Positions 1 to 12,003 are shown, numbered from the stretch's first letter. The stretch is 64,000 nt of DNA from Terana coerulea (GCA_024811115.1 JAKOGH010000696.1:124001-188000), one strand, 5' to 3'. Translations and numbers: made by a program. Notes: generated by a model from the sequence alone, not told the origin.

Positions 1-2
1 AG

Positions 3-586
3 AGCTCTTGCAATGCCGATCAAACTGGTGGTGCCGGTGAACAGGGCCTCATGCAAATAACGAAGGTGTGTTGCGGAGCATCTTGTTGAAGGCCAATGTT
101 AACGGGGTAATGTAGGACAAATGTAACGCCGCTCCTAACGGAAACTGCAAGGAGCCTGTAAGTGTCCTCTTGTTGTGCGATGTGACTCGGGATTTACTAA
201 ATGCTATGTGAAGAACTACAACATTAAGACAGGAGTTGACTTCTTTGCGTCACTCCTTGCGCAGAACGACAACAATGTCCTCCTCGCCATCGGCGAGTAC
301 AATGGTTGGAAGAAGGGCTTGACCAAGGTCAGTGCAGCGAGTCAGGGCATTGCTCAATCGTGCTCATGTTTTCCACAGCAAGAGGCTACTGCGGCGGCAC
401 ACACCGACTGCTGCCCCTGCCAGAACAACCTGGACTAGTACGTCTCTTGCTGATCTCACTGTGCGGACCCTAACACATTGTTCATCTAGCCTTACTCAAT
501 TCCTGAACGGATGGGTTCTCGGAGTCGACCCTACCAGCTCCCTCCGGATTGGCTCCTACTTCAACCTCGACGTCTGTCACAGATAA
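3..586 (+). CDS. GH23 lysozyme-like / lytic transglycosylase (SLT domain), 5' truncated by window edge
   Basis: The 3' part of a secreted GH23 enzyme, a family that cleaves the beta-1,4 link between MurNAc and GlcNAc of peptidoglycan; in basidiomycetes it is thought to act on bacterial competitors. Five exons are readable: 3-65, 116-157, 214-327, 379-437 and 490-586. Spliced, they give SSCNADQTGGAGEQGLMQIT, then DKCNAAPNGNCKEP, NYNIKTGVDFF, IGEYNGWKKGLT, TAAAHTDCC and DYLTQFLNGWVLGVD, ending at TAA. The GEQGLMQIT and EYNGW blocks are the family signature. The catalytic Glu should be the codon just before SSC, cut by the window edge (bases 1-2 would complete GAG). All introns have GT/AG ends, and the second has a TACTAAA-like branch site. 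The signal peptide lies outside the window. No internal break is seen. Confidence 0.88.
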
Positions 587-901
587 TCGGTGGCCGGATG
601 CGAGGAGCCTGGTGTTCTTCTGAAATCATGTCTCAACTTGATGATACCCCGTTTGCTCTCTTGGCTGTGCTGTCAATCGTAGCTAACGACCTCGGTCTGC
701 TCACCAATAATGCATACACTACTTGATACGCTACCTCAAGTCAGCTTGGTTTTGCCGATCTTGCTGCGGACGCCACAAGGCCTTTGCCGGATATGAGAGC
801 TACACTGACAATTCTCCTTGGTGAACGGCATACCCTTGGATAGAAAAGCAGGCCAGAAAACATACTTCGCCGTCGTTCTGCGCGTTGCGGCTGAAGCTCA
901 C
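587..901. other. No supported gene (downstream of GH23)
   Basis: This is the 3' flank of the GH23 gene up to the MITE. The open frames are short, with no recognisable motif or consistent splice pattern. It probably holds the GH23 3' UTR. Confidence 0.5.
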
Positions 902-911
902 TGCCACCCAT

Positions 912-1056
912 TAGTCTCGTGACCAGCCTCTCCAATGACCCAATTTAGACATTGGATCAGGAGAGTCTGGTGCCCGCCCAACGGCGGACGGGGGTTTGCG
1001 TTCGTCCATTTCTCGGCGAGCGCTTAGCTCCCTCGAGACTCGAGGTTCGACTCCCT
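912..1056 (+). repeat. Left terminal inverted repeat of the MITE
   Basis: It pairs with the reverse complement of 1492-1634. Its inner part carries GGTTCGACTCC (about 1044-1054), which matches the tRNA B-box consensus, but no complete tRNA fold surrounds it. Confidence 0.85.
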
Positions 1057-1491
1057 GTGTCACACTATTGTAGCACATACTCAGGAGATGTAATATCAAT
1101 ACTTGAACATTGTTTTATGATTTATAAAAATTAATAACAATTTTTGTGCTCGCTGGGCCTCTTAAACGGACACACAAATAAATGCGATAAAAACAGGTCC
1201 AGCAGATAGGTTATGCGGCGGAACATGCTTCTGGGGCATTGCTTACGGCCTTATCTCACACAGTCTTGGTACAGAAGGCTAACTGTGTGCATTTTGTGAT
1301 ATTCCATCAAGTGGAAACTATAGGACTGCTCGGGCTGGGCAGTGTTGCTCAGCCAACTGAGCGGTGACACTGCGCCGCAAGTTATAACCGCACCGTCGCC
1401 CAATCTATTCCACAAAAATTGTTACAAATGTTAAATATACAGTCTCAGTGTGGCCATACATTTATGTGGTACTATAGTCAAACATAGACGG

Positions 1492-1634
1492 AGGGAGTCG
1501 AACCTCGAGTCTCGAGGGAGCTAAGCGCTCACCGAGAAATGGACGAACGCAAACCCCCGTCCGCCGTTGCGGGCACCAGACTCTCCTGATCCAATGTCTA
1601 AATTGGGTCATTGGAGAGGCTAGTCACGAGACTA
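1492..1634 (-). repeat. Right terminal inverted repeat of the MITE
   Basis: The inverted copy of 912-1056, ending at the TGCCACCCA duplication at 1635-1643. Confidence 0.85.
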
Positions 1635-1933
1635 TGCCACCCATGGCATACTGTACCCAGACGGGTGTGGAAATGATCCGATGATCCGTCTCCTCCAACC
1701 GCTGCCATTTTAGGTCAAAGCGGCGGGATGCCAAGCGCCTGTTACAGCTTGTTTCGAACCACCACAGCGTTGACTGGTAGCAATGTACGTTTTTCAAGCC
1801 AGTCAAGTGCATTCATTCAATCTGAGCATCGTTTGTAGCACGTTATCTCCGTGGCTATGGTTCTTTCCCACCAATCGCATACTATACACTTGAAAATCGT
1901 TGTATTCTTGCTATATATTGGCAAGTCGTTCGC

Positions 1934-4626
1934 ATGCAATACAAGGACGTTCTGAGCGTTTCTACCATCTCGGAGACGATGCAATTCAACAGAATTCTGA
2001 TGGAGCTCGAAGCACGCTTCCTCGAAGCCAGACACAAGGAGCGCCATGCAAAGTACAACGCACGCCTACTTCGTACTGCGACCATGGTACGCTTTCGGGT
2101 GTCTCTAAAAGCACGCTCGCCACTCGAATCCTATTGTCCTCTCGAGCTTCCCTATTGTCCCTCTGACTCCCCTCTCTCTTTCCTCCCGATTCAGTCTCGG
2201 AGCCGGTGTGCTGGTCACACACGCTGGTCGCTAGCCTCCAGTCGATGATGCCGCTTTCATTCTCGTCGCTATCGTTTCTCTTTGCTTCCACTCGCAAGAA
2301 CAATGCCTGTTCCCTCGATGTTTTGCCCAACGATATTCTCGTCGATCATGTTTTCTTTCATCTAGATGTATTAGATATATTACGACTCCGCCGGGTATGT
2401 TCATTCGCGTATCACGCGAGCGCTTTGCTGACCCGCTCTTTGCTTTGCTAGGTGAGCAAATTATATTACAACCTCACGCACCAAGCGGTAATTTGGAAGC
2501 GTCTCGTCCTGCGATCGGAGCTCCCACTTCCCCGCTCCCGCCCACCGCGCGCCATTCGCTGAAGAACCTCAGTGCGCTTGAGACCGAGCGGCTGCTGACC
2601 CGCGCCCATTCCCTTGATTATATCTGGCGAAACAAGCCCAGCCTTCACGACCAATGGGAATTCGAGGGGCACTACCATGTAGCGGAGATGGTCCTGCTCC
2701 CTGGGAGCCAATACCTTGTTGCGTCCGTATCTGATGTGGACCGGAGGACCTGGGCGTTGGCGATCTTTACGATGGATAGCCGGTACAACGCGCTTTTGTT
2801 AGCGAAGATGAGTACCCGGGTCAAGGCGTACAACCTCCGTGCGAAGTACCTCACAGTGCGTGGGGTGCCAAGCATCGCCATCGCATACGTCACGCGCGAC
2901 TGGAAACGTCGCTACGATTCAAACAAAGGGTGCGTAATTCTTGCACCAGCTCGCCATTCTATGCTCACGTTCTGGTTAGGATCAACATTTCGGACTTCTA
3001 TGGCGATCATGATATTGACTTGCCATATCCGCTGAAATACGAATGCCATGCGTTCCATGTGTCCCTCCAACACCTCGAAGACCTTACCCTCCCTCGCTTC
3101 GTGCCGGGCTCTCGCGATTATATTAATCATGCCGCCAACTTGGGTCCTCTGTTCCACCATGTTTGCTTTGCCCGTTCAAGCGGTCCCTTCAGCATGCTCA
3201 GCCTAGACGACTGTCATGGGGAACCCTGCCTGACCGCGGTCAAGAAGAAGAACACCATCATCTTCAACTATCTGAACACGGGTCACTACACGTCACTGAA
3301 CTTGGACCCCTACCCAGGTCTCGCTGATTGTGTGAGTTCATCTTATATTTGTCAGAAGAGCGCGTCACTCATGCGCATACAGCCACATCGTATTCGAGCT
3401 GTTCGTCCGTTACCGCAACAGAAGCAGTTCCTCGTCATGCGGGAGGTAGAGGTGCCGGTCTCGGTCAATAAATGGCCTGTGACTGGTATGGAGCTCGTCG
3501 AGATGCCGGAGTATACCGACACGAAGGCGGAATACAACGTCGAGCCTCACGGGGTCGTCTACCTGCATGACGACAAGTACGCCGAGATCCAAATCACAGA
3601 CCACGGCACACCTAATTGTTTCGACGACTCCGTCATCGGGACCGTGCGGAGCAACTGGCAGCCCGAAGAGTGGAGACCCAGGCCCATCAGCGTCCTCCTT
3701 CGGACTGCGCTCCCTGAAGACGGCCTGTTCCGCATCACGCTCTATCCGCGTAAGAGCGAGATTTCGGTTCCGCTAACGCCTGTTTCGTCTCCCAGAGCGG
3801 CCTCCGCAAGTTTCGACGAGAAGTTGGCTCAATCCAATCCGAGGGAAATGCCCACATACCACTGGCGCTATAGCCTGGACTACACCTCCCCGGGACGATT
3901 CGTACAAGCCCACCTTAACACCCAATACCGTATGCTGCCCGGTTCGTGTAGGACGCTGTTGTACACCATTGGCTGGGATGACGTCGGAGCGACGCCGAAG
4001 ATCATCAGCTTCTTCCGGCACCACGACCGCGAACTGTTCGCGGACGAGCCAGAGGATTGGGACGGCGAGGTGGACACGTCGCCACGGTTCCCCGTGAAGA
4101 ACCTGGACTTTGAGTTTGTGGGCGACCAGCGGTTTGAGGCGATCGCGTGGGACGAGACTGTCGGACGGATCGTGTTTGCGCACCCAGGCACCACTGGGCT
4201 CACGGTCCTCGACTTCGCAAAGAGGCCGAGAGAAGGTGCGCCATCGTTGCCGCATTCAAAGAGGTGATGACGAGCTGATGATGTCGTATAGATTTCCTAG
4301 GCAGGAGGATGCCGTTGCCCGTCGCGCACGAACACGACGCCATGCTCGAGGACGACGACGGCGAGTCTGTGCTCGAGTCTGAGGCAGGCGCGGACGCCAA
4401 GAGTGTAAGCTCCGGCAGAGGTTTCCACTACGCACGTTCCGAGTCGGACGTCGAGCACAGTTCTTCCGATGAGGACGAACCCCAGGACATCGAGATGGGC
4501 TCCGAGTCATCGGATACTGGCAATCCTGCCAGGCAGAGGACCAGGAAAGGAGAAGCGGGCGGCTGGGGCGGCCTACCCAGCCTGGGCTCGCTTCATTGGC
4601 TGTGGGGTATTGCTACCCACTATTGA
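1934..4626 (+). CDS. F-box protein with predicted beta-propeller body and acidic tail (one apparent frameshift)
   Basis: An F-box near the N-terminus (LPNDILVDHVFFHLDVLDIL, then RLRRVSK) should bind Skp1 in an SCF ubiquitin ligase. The long body contains repeated strand-rich segments of the kind seen in basidiomycete F-box/WD40-like proteins and probably selects the substrate. An in-frame start lies at 1934 (a second Met follows 15 codons later); the intron between the first exon and the F-box exon is not firmly placed. Clear introns: 2395-2451, 2936-2980 and 4236-4300. The last splices in frame into a Ser/Asp/Glu-rich tail ending at 4626. The reading frame jumps at a CCCC run (2530-2533), from SELPLPRS to PLPPTARHS, which looks like one missing base. 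The substrate is unknown. Confidence 0.72.
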
Positions 4627-5208
4627 TGAGACTATCGCCGAAGGTCAGACCAGACCTGTGAGCGAAATCCGCACGGATAATCGGACTATTTCTTTGATTG
4701 CACTGTTTTGCAAGTTGTTTTTTGTAGCTGCTCTCCTATCGATGCACTGTTGGTCACCTACTCACTCGCTCTTTACTGAACTCTCCATTACTCCCTACGC
4801 TCTTGCTCTTTGTTGTCGTTATCTTTGTGATGTTTGTCGTAGCTCGTTGTCTCTGTAGCCTAGTAATACACCCAATCGAATTCATATTTCCCAGACAGAT
4901 TAGAGTGTCGCTATCATCAATGGCCCTCAAATCACTCAGTACCAGAACGCAAGATGAACCGCGGACTTAAAGGGCAGCGTCCGAGCGAAGATTGGCAACG
5001 CGATGAATGTCAAGAGGGGATGCACCGGCATACGATTCGAGGCACACTAACAACAGATACAAGCGTGAATGCAACAAAGGGTGCATTGCAAGGATTAGAG
5101 AGCGAGGTAAGATGATATACGTCTATCAAGAACAGCTGAGGGTTAATACGTAGGGAAATGAGAGTGTATGCGGAGCAAAAGTGGAAGCTGGAACACGTAG
5201 GGCAGACC
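4627..5208. other. Convergent intergenic region
   Basis: It lies between the plus-strand F-box gene and minus-strand ZfA, so it holds two 3' ends. It is T-rich on the plus strand at 4680-4860. No coding pattern is supported. Confidence 0.5.
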
Positions 5209-6845
5209 TCAGAACCATTGCTCAAGAGGCTGCTGAGGATGGCCAACCCCAAGAGCCTGGTCGGCACCGGAAAGCAAGAAATCGCCGTTGCCGTCGAACC
5301 CGAAGCCATCGGTAGGCGCAGCGTACGGCTGCTCAAGGGAAGGCTGGAAACCATCCATGCCGAACATTCCGTTTCCGTTGGGTGCAACGAAACTCTGGCC
5401 AGCGTAGAGAGCAGAGCCGCCACTCACAGGGGCGGAGGATGTCGAGGGGTATGACTGTCCGTACAGGATATCGTCAAAGCCAGATTGAGGCAGCTTGCTG
5501 GAGGCACCGGGGATACCATCGTGCATCGCTAAACCAGCAGCTGAAGCGAAGCCAATGCCAGGGGCGTTTCCCACGAAAGGGCCGAAGTAGCCCTCCTCCA
5601 TGTGCCAGTCGTAGTGGTCAGGCACCCTGGCAGCCGCGGACGGGTCGTAGGCCTGATCAAGGCTGCCGCAACCGGCGACGAGGTTCGAAGAGCCGAATGG
5701 ACCGTCGCCGTGGTCGTAGTTGTTGTCACCGAAGGACTCGTTTGATAGCATACCGAGTGGTTCGAGTTCACGGTCCAGCGGGCCACCCCAGAACGTTGTC
5801 ACGCTGTCTTCCTTTGGCGTAACTGGCATAGATGCTTCGGGTGTCGAGGATGCAGACATCGGAGGGGCGAGGATCCCGGACTCCGGTTCGTCACTGTGCA
5901 CCGTAGGCTGACTATGGGTTGCACGCTTCCTCGGAGTCTTGCTCTCGACCGGTGTAGTGGCGCTGCTTCGAGTGTTCTTGCTAGGTGTTTCCGGCACATC
6001 CCCAAGCCCCGCCGGCCTGTGCTTGCATACTCCCTTGTGACGCGTGAGGGCATCCGGGCGCGAAAGGCTGGTGTCATTGATAGTCAGTATCGCACCCATA
6101 ACATTCATAATAAAGCTTGAAACACACATTGACGTGCACGGGCGATAAGGGCAGACGAACCGCACGATGTCAAAATCCATAGGCTCGACGTCCAGCATTG
6201 CAGCGAGCTTCTCGACGTGTGCCTCTGTGAGTTCGTGGCGGCAGTGGACCTTCTCGTTCTCCGCGTCAAATACCCCAGACGAGCAAACCGGGCACCACAT
6301 CTGCACACAGACTATGTTAGGCCCTTGAAACAACATATCACAGGAAGGACTGGAAGGTTGCATACCTTCGTCTGTCCTCGCATCCTAGGCAGGTACATCT
6401 TGAAGTTCTTGCCTTTATCTTTGCAGATTTTCTCCAGCGAGGCGTGGAACCTCTTCAGACGTTCCTGGTTCCCAACAACCACGCCTGTCGTTGCAACGGG
6501 CTTGACCGGTTCAGCGGACTCTTCCTTGGCGACAGCGACGGGGCCAATGACTGTCTTCTTCGTAACGCATGTCCGCCTATACTTGGCCTTCCTTGCCGTG
6601 ATTTTGGTGGTAGATTTCTTGATCGGTTGACGGACAACCTTACGCGTCTTCAAGGTCGTGATCTTGCGAGAGGGTTTCTGGTTAGTCCGACGCGTAGCTA
6701 GACGCGTCTGAGAGCGTGTTGTAGGACGAGTCGCGGAACGCGTCGTGGGGCGGGAGTCCGAACCAGCGGTCTTCTTGGCGGCAAGTCGAGCGCTCTGGCG
6801 GGGCGCGCCAGCCATACGGGTCATTGAGCGGGTGCTGCGGACCAT
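5209..6845 (-). CDS. ZfA: double zinc-finger protein with basic N-terminus and long Gly/Pro/acidic tail
   Basis: First member of a five-gene family in this window. Exons 6845-6366, 6300-6128 and 6067-5209 give 503 aa. Residues 1-105 are very rich in Arg, Thr and Lys (a run of TTRS and ATR repeats), like a nuclear-localised DNA-binding extension. Finger 1 starts right after the phase-0 intron: WCPVC, then RHELTEAH (C-x2-C-x15-H-x5-H). Finger 2 is CPYRPC...RPDALTRHKGVCKH, split by a phase-2 intron after CTS. The remaining 280 residues are Pro/Ser/Gly/Asp-rich with no fold I recognise, consistent with a transcription activation region. The start at 6845 follows a TATA motif (about 6943-6950) by about 100 bp. 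Role as a transcription factor is an inference; it could instead bind RNA or protein. Confidence 0.75.
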
Positions 6846-6942
6846 GGCTTCAAGATCGTGGTGGCTGGTTGAGCGCGAATGAGAGCGGCAGAGGGAGATG
6901 GTGGTTGCAATGAAAAGTGGAGAACTCAACGGCAGTGCTTGG

Positions 6943-6950
6943 ATATATAC
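6943..6950 (-). promoter_or_regulatory. TATA box of ZfA
   Basis: TATATATCC read on the minus strand, about 100 bp upstream of the ZfA ATG. Confidence 0.45.
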
Positions 6951-8112
6951 TAGCAAGGCCACCTAGCAGAGCCTCTTTGACGGAACACTTGATGGTGGCC
7001 ATCTTCTACGAAGTTGTCGTTGCGCCAGGACGGGACAAAGGCACAGAGCGGTGGGAGGCGCGACGTCGCGTGGCGAATGCATAAAGATGATCATAGATGA
7101 TGGGACTGTCCAAGTATAAGTGATTGACGATTGCCAGTGTCCTTGAACGAACATGTTGCAGAGGCCGATTGGACAAGAACAATAGAGGGATCGGCGGCTC
7201 AGTTGCAGATACGGTGTCAGACATCTTCAATGTGCGTGTCCATGGAATTACCTGGGCCTCTCCGCCACTCAGACCAGCTTCGGGCAAGCCATACAGTGAC
7301 CGAAGACGGCCGCCGCATCCTAATCCAGCACGGTGACCCAACTCGCATCACGCGCAGTAATATGGAACGGCGACCTTCCTCCAAAAGCTCGACGGCGCAT
7401 TATTGACTCAGCGTAGACTTCTAGACGTAAAGTGAGTAGCAGAAACGATGAGAGCGTTAAGCATGTTTACATTTATGAGCGCATCTTCGGCGCTGCCAGT
7501 TGAACCAAACAGTGCACAGGCCCGCCATTTCAGCGTCGGTCATGAAACACATCCCAATGCATCTCCGTGGGCTCTTCAAGAATTTCTACGCAATTTATGT
7601 GGAAGAATTTGCACATAGTCCTTGTTATACCGGTTAAACTTGGATCTACCACACTTGCCTTTTCAGGCGAGTGGGTAGAAGAAGCACGGTCAGCTTCTCG
7701 CTCATATTAACAGTCTCACATACGTACATCTTTTACCACAGTCAACCGTGAACGCGTTGCTGACTATAGGAATTCTGTATCCTGTGACTTCGCCGCGGCC
7801 CTTCTATGAAGAGGCGGGTACGTGCGGGTAGATCAGCTGGTAGCCCGTTGTTTAGCCTTCACCAATCAACGGTTGAGTCCTGCGCGAGAATAGTAAGAAA
7901 ATGCGTGCAAGTAGGTCAAAGTATCTCACCGTTCCGTTCTAATCGTACTGCGGCCTACCGCGTACACACAGATGTGATCACTTTCTTGGCTAGAACCCGC
8001 TCACATGTGCTGGAGTCTTTGCGTCAGCACTCGTTCGACCGAGATTCTGACGAGCAGCGCGGTCGAAAGGTTGTTCCATGATCATCTTGGGGCTGTAAGG
8101 CTTGCGCGATGG
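6951..8112. other. Divergent intergenic region between ZfA and the CE16 gene
   Basis: About 1.2 kb between two divergent starts, so it probably contains both promoters. The short frames inside show no motifs or splice logic. Confidence 0.5.
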
Positions 8113-8120
8113 TATATAAG
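8113..8120 (+). promoter_or_regulatory. TATA box of the CE16 esterase gene
   Basis: A canonical TATATAAG lies 60 bp upstream of the ATG at 8180. This suits a strongly inducible secreted enzyme. Confidence 0.6.
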
Positions 8121-8179
8121 GCCGAATTTCAAGGCAATGGATACGCATCTGAGGTACACACCTCGACAACACACGTCAT

Positions 8180-9368
8180 ATGCCTTCATTATTCTCATTT
8201 GCTCTCTGGGCCTTTGCAGCGTCGACTGTGCTCGCTGCGAAGGGCCCTAGACCGGGGCAAATCAAAAACCTGGTGACGTTTGGCGACTCCTATACAGACG
8301 TCGTAAGTACCGTGTGGAGGCTCTTAGAACGATGCTTGCTCACATGTGCTATTTAGGTTTCTACAGGTGACGGACCAGGCAACACTGCCTGGCCAGTTTT
8401 CGCTGCCGAGGATGGAAACTTCAAGCTTTTCCCGTTCGCTCGGTCTGGGGCGACATGCTCCAACAACATCACCTTCAGGCCATTCCCATCACTATTCGAG
8501 AGCCAACTTCCGCTTTACTTCACCGAGACCAGAAACGGTTCGATACGGCTGAACCCAAAAGAGACCCTCTACACTCTCTGGATCGGCACCAACGACGTTG
8601 GAGTGAACTCGTTGATTGTAGGGCAAGGAACTCCGGGTGTTACCGTAGTCAATACGACAACATGCGCAGTCAATTGGGTCAAGACTTTGTACGAAAGCGG
8701 TGCAAGAAACTTCTTGTTCCAGAACGTAAGGACGGCATTTCTTGACTGACAACCGCGATTTACTCACCACACATTCAATTAGATGATACCCTTGCAGAAA
8801 ACAGTACTCTACCGAGCCGACTCAACTCCCAGCCGTTTTTGGACGGCCGAGAGAAATACGACAGAATGGAGTGTCTTCATGACCGAGCTGGTCAACGCTG
8901 GCAATGCGTTGTCGCGGGCTCTTCTCCAGATCATGGCCCCAACCTTGCCAGGGGCTCACGTCGGTACGTGGTTCTTCGGTATGCGTCACTAGAGTCCAGT
9001 CAGTGACACAAAATTCCTGCTTCAGGGGTGTTCGACTCGTACCAGTTCTTCGAAGACATGCTCGCGGACCCCGGCAAGTTCCTCAACGGTACAGTTGCAC
9101 CGAACATCGTCACCCCAATCCACTCCTGCATCTTCGCCGTGAACGAGTCTACCTCGGATCCTGGAAACTGCACAGACGTTACAGGCCCTGCCGCTGATAG
9201 CTTCTTCTGGTATGCACCCATCTCTCGCCCAGCGTTCAGGACATGGCTAAGTGGTGATATAGGTTCGACGAGCTACACCCATCTCAGCAGACGGATAGGA
9301 ACGTTGGTAAAGCGATTGCCGCCGCCGCAAAGAGGACGTCCGACAAGTACACAACCTGGTTCAGCTGA
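8180..9368 (+). CDS. GDSL/SGNH acetylesterase, carbohydrate esterase family 16-like
   Basis: A secreted esterase likely to remove acetyl groups from hemicellulose oligosaccharides. Exons 8180-8302, 8357-8725, 8783-8963, 9026-9209 and 9263-9368. A signal peptide (MPSLFSFALWAFAASTVLAA) is followed by block I, VTFGDSYTD, with the catalytic Ser. Block III is WIGTNDVGV, with the oxyanion Asn. Block V is FDELHPSQQT, with the catalytic Asp and His. Several N-x-S/T sequons are present, and the length of about 320 aa is normal for fungal CE16. Every intron is 50-62 bp with GT/AG ends and restores the frame. The gene is intact. The precise substrate (xylan, mannan or other acetyl esters) cannot be told from sequence. 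It is embedded in the zinc-finger cluster but on the opposite strand. Confidence 0.9.
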
Positions 9369-9681
9369 GGTTTTGCACGTAGTCATAAGTAGCTAGTCTT
9401 GTCGTTTGGTAAGACATCCCTGCGATGAAAGCGCAACCATTATGCCGGGGAGTATCTATGTGCTGGCGAGGAGCCGATTCGTGCAAGCCATTCGTCGCAG
9501 ATGGAGAGGGTAAAGTCCAGGTTAGAGTCTAAGAAAGGTGTTGAGATATTTAGCGGACAGTGGGTTTGAGCCAAGCAGATGATTGCATTGCAGATCCTGT
9601 TCGGCGTTGAGCGAGATCATCAATAATTGCCAGTGCGCGCTAGATCTAACTCAGTATCAATTCCTTTCTCCCCGAACGACT
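9369..9681. other. Short tandem intergenic region
   Basis: It contains the 3' flank of the CE16 gene and the promoter of the PP5 gene. Nothing further is recognised. Confidence 0.5.
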
Positions 9682-12003
9682 ATGAGCTCCTCGTCTGCCT
9701 CGGGACTCTCGACCCCGACCTCGTCGTCGCCGCCGACATCCGCGCCAGGCTCGCCGCGTCTCGACCCACAAAACCTGCCCGCAGTCTCCGAGGAGGCCAA
9801 GCAGGAGGCCGCCAAGGTCAAGGCGGAGGCGAACAAAGCGTTCCTGAGTATGTGATCGTGTGCGGTACTCGAGCGTGCACACCGTTAAACCTCAGCTGAA
9901 TTTAAAACGCAGACCATCACTTCAATGAGGCGGCGGACCTGTACTCAAAAGCGATCGACCTCAACCCACGAGACGCGACGCTGTGGTGTAACCGCGCGTA
10001 CACGCGTATTAAGCTAGAGGAGCATGGGTACGGCCTCACGGATGCGTCAACTGCGATAGACTTGGACCCAAAGTATGCGAAGGCTTACTATAGGTACGCT
10101 TGCTCGATCTTCTCACAGGATCAGATATACAACGCCACTCTTTTCCAAGACGAGCGACATGCTACCTGCAGACTTTGAAGTACAAGCAGGCTATCGCAGA
10201 CTTCAAGAAGCTGCTTCAACTGGAGCCGCAAAACCAGCTGGCACGCATTCAAATGGACAGCACGCAGAAGATCATGCGTAAAGTCGAGTTCGAGAAGGTA
10301 GCGTCATCCTCAATTAGAAATATTTAGTTGGTTGACTCTCTGCCAGGCTATCGAGATGGAAGAAGAGAAACCGGCGGTAGACAGGTGTGTGGAGATTATC
10401 AAGGAAGGTACGCGGATTTTTTTGTGCGTATGCTACATAGATGCTCAGTCCTCTCGAAGGCGGCTGTGACCTTGAGAAGACCTACGACGGCCCCAAGCTG
10501 CCCCAGACCGAGGACGGAAAGTACACAATCAGCCTGGAATTCGTCAAAGAGATGCTAGAGTACTTTAAGTCTGGCAAGACTCTTCCTAAGCGGTGTGTAC
10601 CCTCGCTTTAACCTTTCCGTCGTGTCCATTCTGAAGATATTGCGGCTAGGTATGTGTGGGAAATTGTCATCGGCGCTCATAGACAATTCGAGAAAGAAGA
10701 GTCTCTGGTCACGGTGAACCTTGAAGCAGGCATGACTTGCGATGTTATTGGCGATGTTCACGGTAAGCACTCATTTTATCGTCGTAAAAGCCCATACACT
10801 CATATAGCCTACAGGCCAATTCTACGACCTATTACATCTATACTCTCTCACCGGCGAACCAACCGACAAGCACTGCCTGCTCATGAACGGGGACCTGGTT
10901 GACCGCGGATCATGGTCAATAGAGGTCATCCTCACTGCCTTCGCATATAAGTGTAAGTTCCTTCAAAATAGCTGTACTCGCCAACGCTGTTCTGAAGAGC
11001 TGCGCAGGGTTATACCCCAACAGAATGTTCATAAATCGGGGTAATCACGAGACAAAGGAGATGAATCGGACGTATGGCTTCGAAGGCGAAGCGAAGCACA
11101 AGCATGGCGACCAGACATACAAGGTACAAGCCGCTCTGTCGAGTCCTTTCGACCAATACTGACGGCCTGCCACAGCTCTTTGCATATGTCTTCACAGCAA
11201 GTAAGTGCCCGCTCTCTAATATTTGACGTTTCTCCTGAGCCCCTTCGCAGTGCCCCTCGCGACTCTGATCTGCGCAACGCAGAAGCCGTCAGGCTGGTTC
11301 GAAAACGCGATCCTCTCGCCAGATGGCAAGAAGCGGTTCTTCGTCGTGCACGGCGGCCTCTTCAGCAAAGACGGGGTCACGCTGGACGACATCCGCAAGA
11401 TTGACCGGATAGGCCGCCAGCCTGGCCAAGAAGGGCTGATGTGTGAACTGCTTTGGACTGACCCTCAGGAGATGCCTGGGCGTGGTCCTAGCAAACGAGT
11501 ACGTGGTTCTTGTGCTCTTGAGAGTGACATGTTGCTTACCCATCTGGGGACAGGGAGTCGGCATTGCTTTTGGTCCCGACGTGACGAAGAGGTGGTGTAC
11601 ACTCAACGGCGTGTCTGGTGTCATAAGAAGTCACGAAGTCCGCCAAGGTAGGACAGCTGCACTATAGCGTCAGAGCTGTGCTCACATTCTACTAGATGGC
11701 TATGCCATTGAACACGACGGTCTCTGTACCACTGTACGTGATTCTTGTCTTATGTGTTTCCTGGTCCTGACGGTGTTATCTCAGGTCTTCTCTGCACCGA
11801 ACTACGTCGACCAGGCGGGTAACAAGGGCGCATTCGTACGTATATTCTATGTCACATCCTGCCCACACACATGGCTAATTGCCCTCTAGATTCGCATCGA
11901 CGAGTCCGGCACTCAGAAATACACGCAGTTCGACGCGAAGCCTCACCCGCCGATGAAGCCGATGGCTTACGTCTCGCAAGGGCTCTCCAGCATGCTCATG
12001 TAA
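9682..12003 (+). CDS. PPT1: Serine/threonine protein phosphatase 5 (TPR domain plus PPP catalytic domain)
   Basis: The PP5/Ppt1 phosphatase works with Hsp90. A Ser/Pro-rich N-terminus is followed by three TPR units (from [23 protein letters not shown] to [15 protein letters not shown]), which bind the C-terminus of Hsp90 and hold the enzyme inactive. The linker runs through YDGPKL. The metallophosphatase core shows GDVHG, GDLVDRG, RGNHET, VVHGGL and FSAPNYVDQ, which carry the metal ligands and catalytic His. It ends in [13 protein letters not shown] and TAA. The gene has more than ten short introns. The first exons are 9682-9847, 9913-10093, 10150-10297 and 10347-10407, all splicing in frame. 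The ATG is chosen because it opens the frame leading directly into the first TPR. No break was found. Confidence 0.93.

Larger units (their letters stand above)
911..1634. mobile_element. Non-autonomous Mutator-like element (MITE) with about 145-bp inverted repeats
   Basis: A 724-bp element bounded by two long, nearly identical inverted repeats, 912-1056 and 1492-1634. They differ by only a few substitutions plus a 2-base length difference. The outer ends read TAGTCTCGTGAC on both sides. The 9-bp string TGCCACCCA occurs immediately outside each end, at 902-910 and 1635-1643, as expected of a target-site duplication. Long inverted repeats with an 8-11 bp duplication are the hallmark of Mutator-like elements. 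The 435-bp interior is partly AT-rich (for example 1115-1145) and has no transposase reading frame, so the element needs a transposase supplied from elsewhere. The high arm similarity and intact duplication suggest a recent insertion. Confidence 0.82.

Noticed and set aside
3329..3353. Very short putative intron in the F-box gene
   Set aside because: GTGAGT...CAG would be only about 24 bp, below the size of any other intron here, and the sequence is open without removing it.
7806..7885. tRNA-like A-box and T-arm words
   Set aside because: The stretch resembling TAGATCAGCTGG and GGTTGAGTCC does not fold: no matching acceptor stem and the T-stem does not pair.
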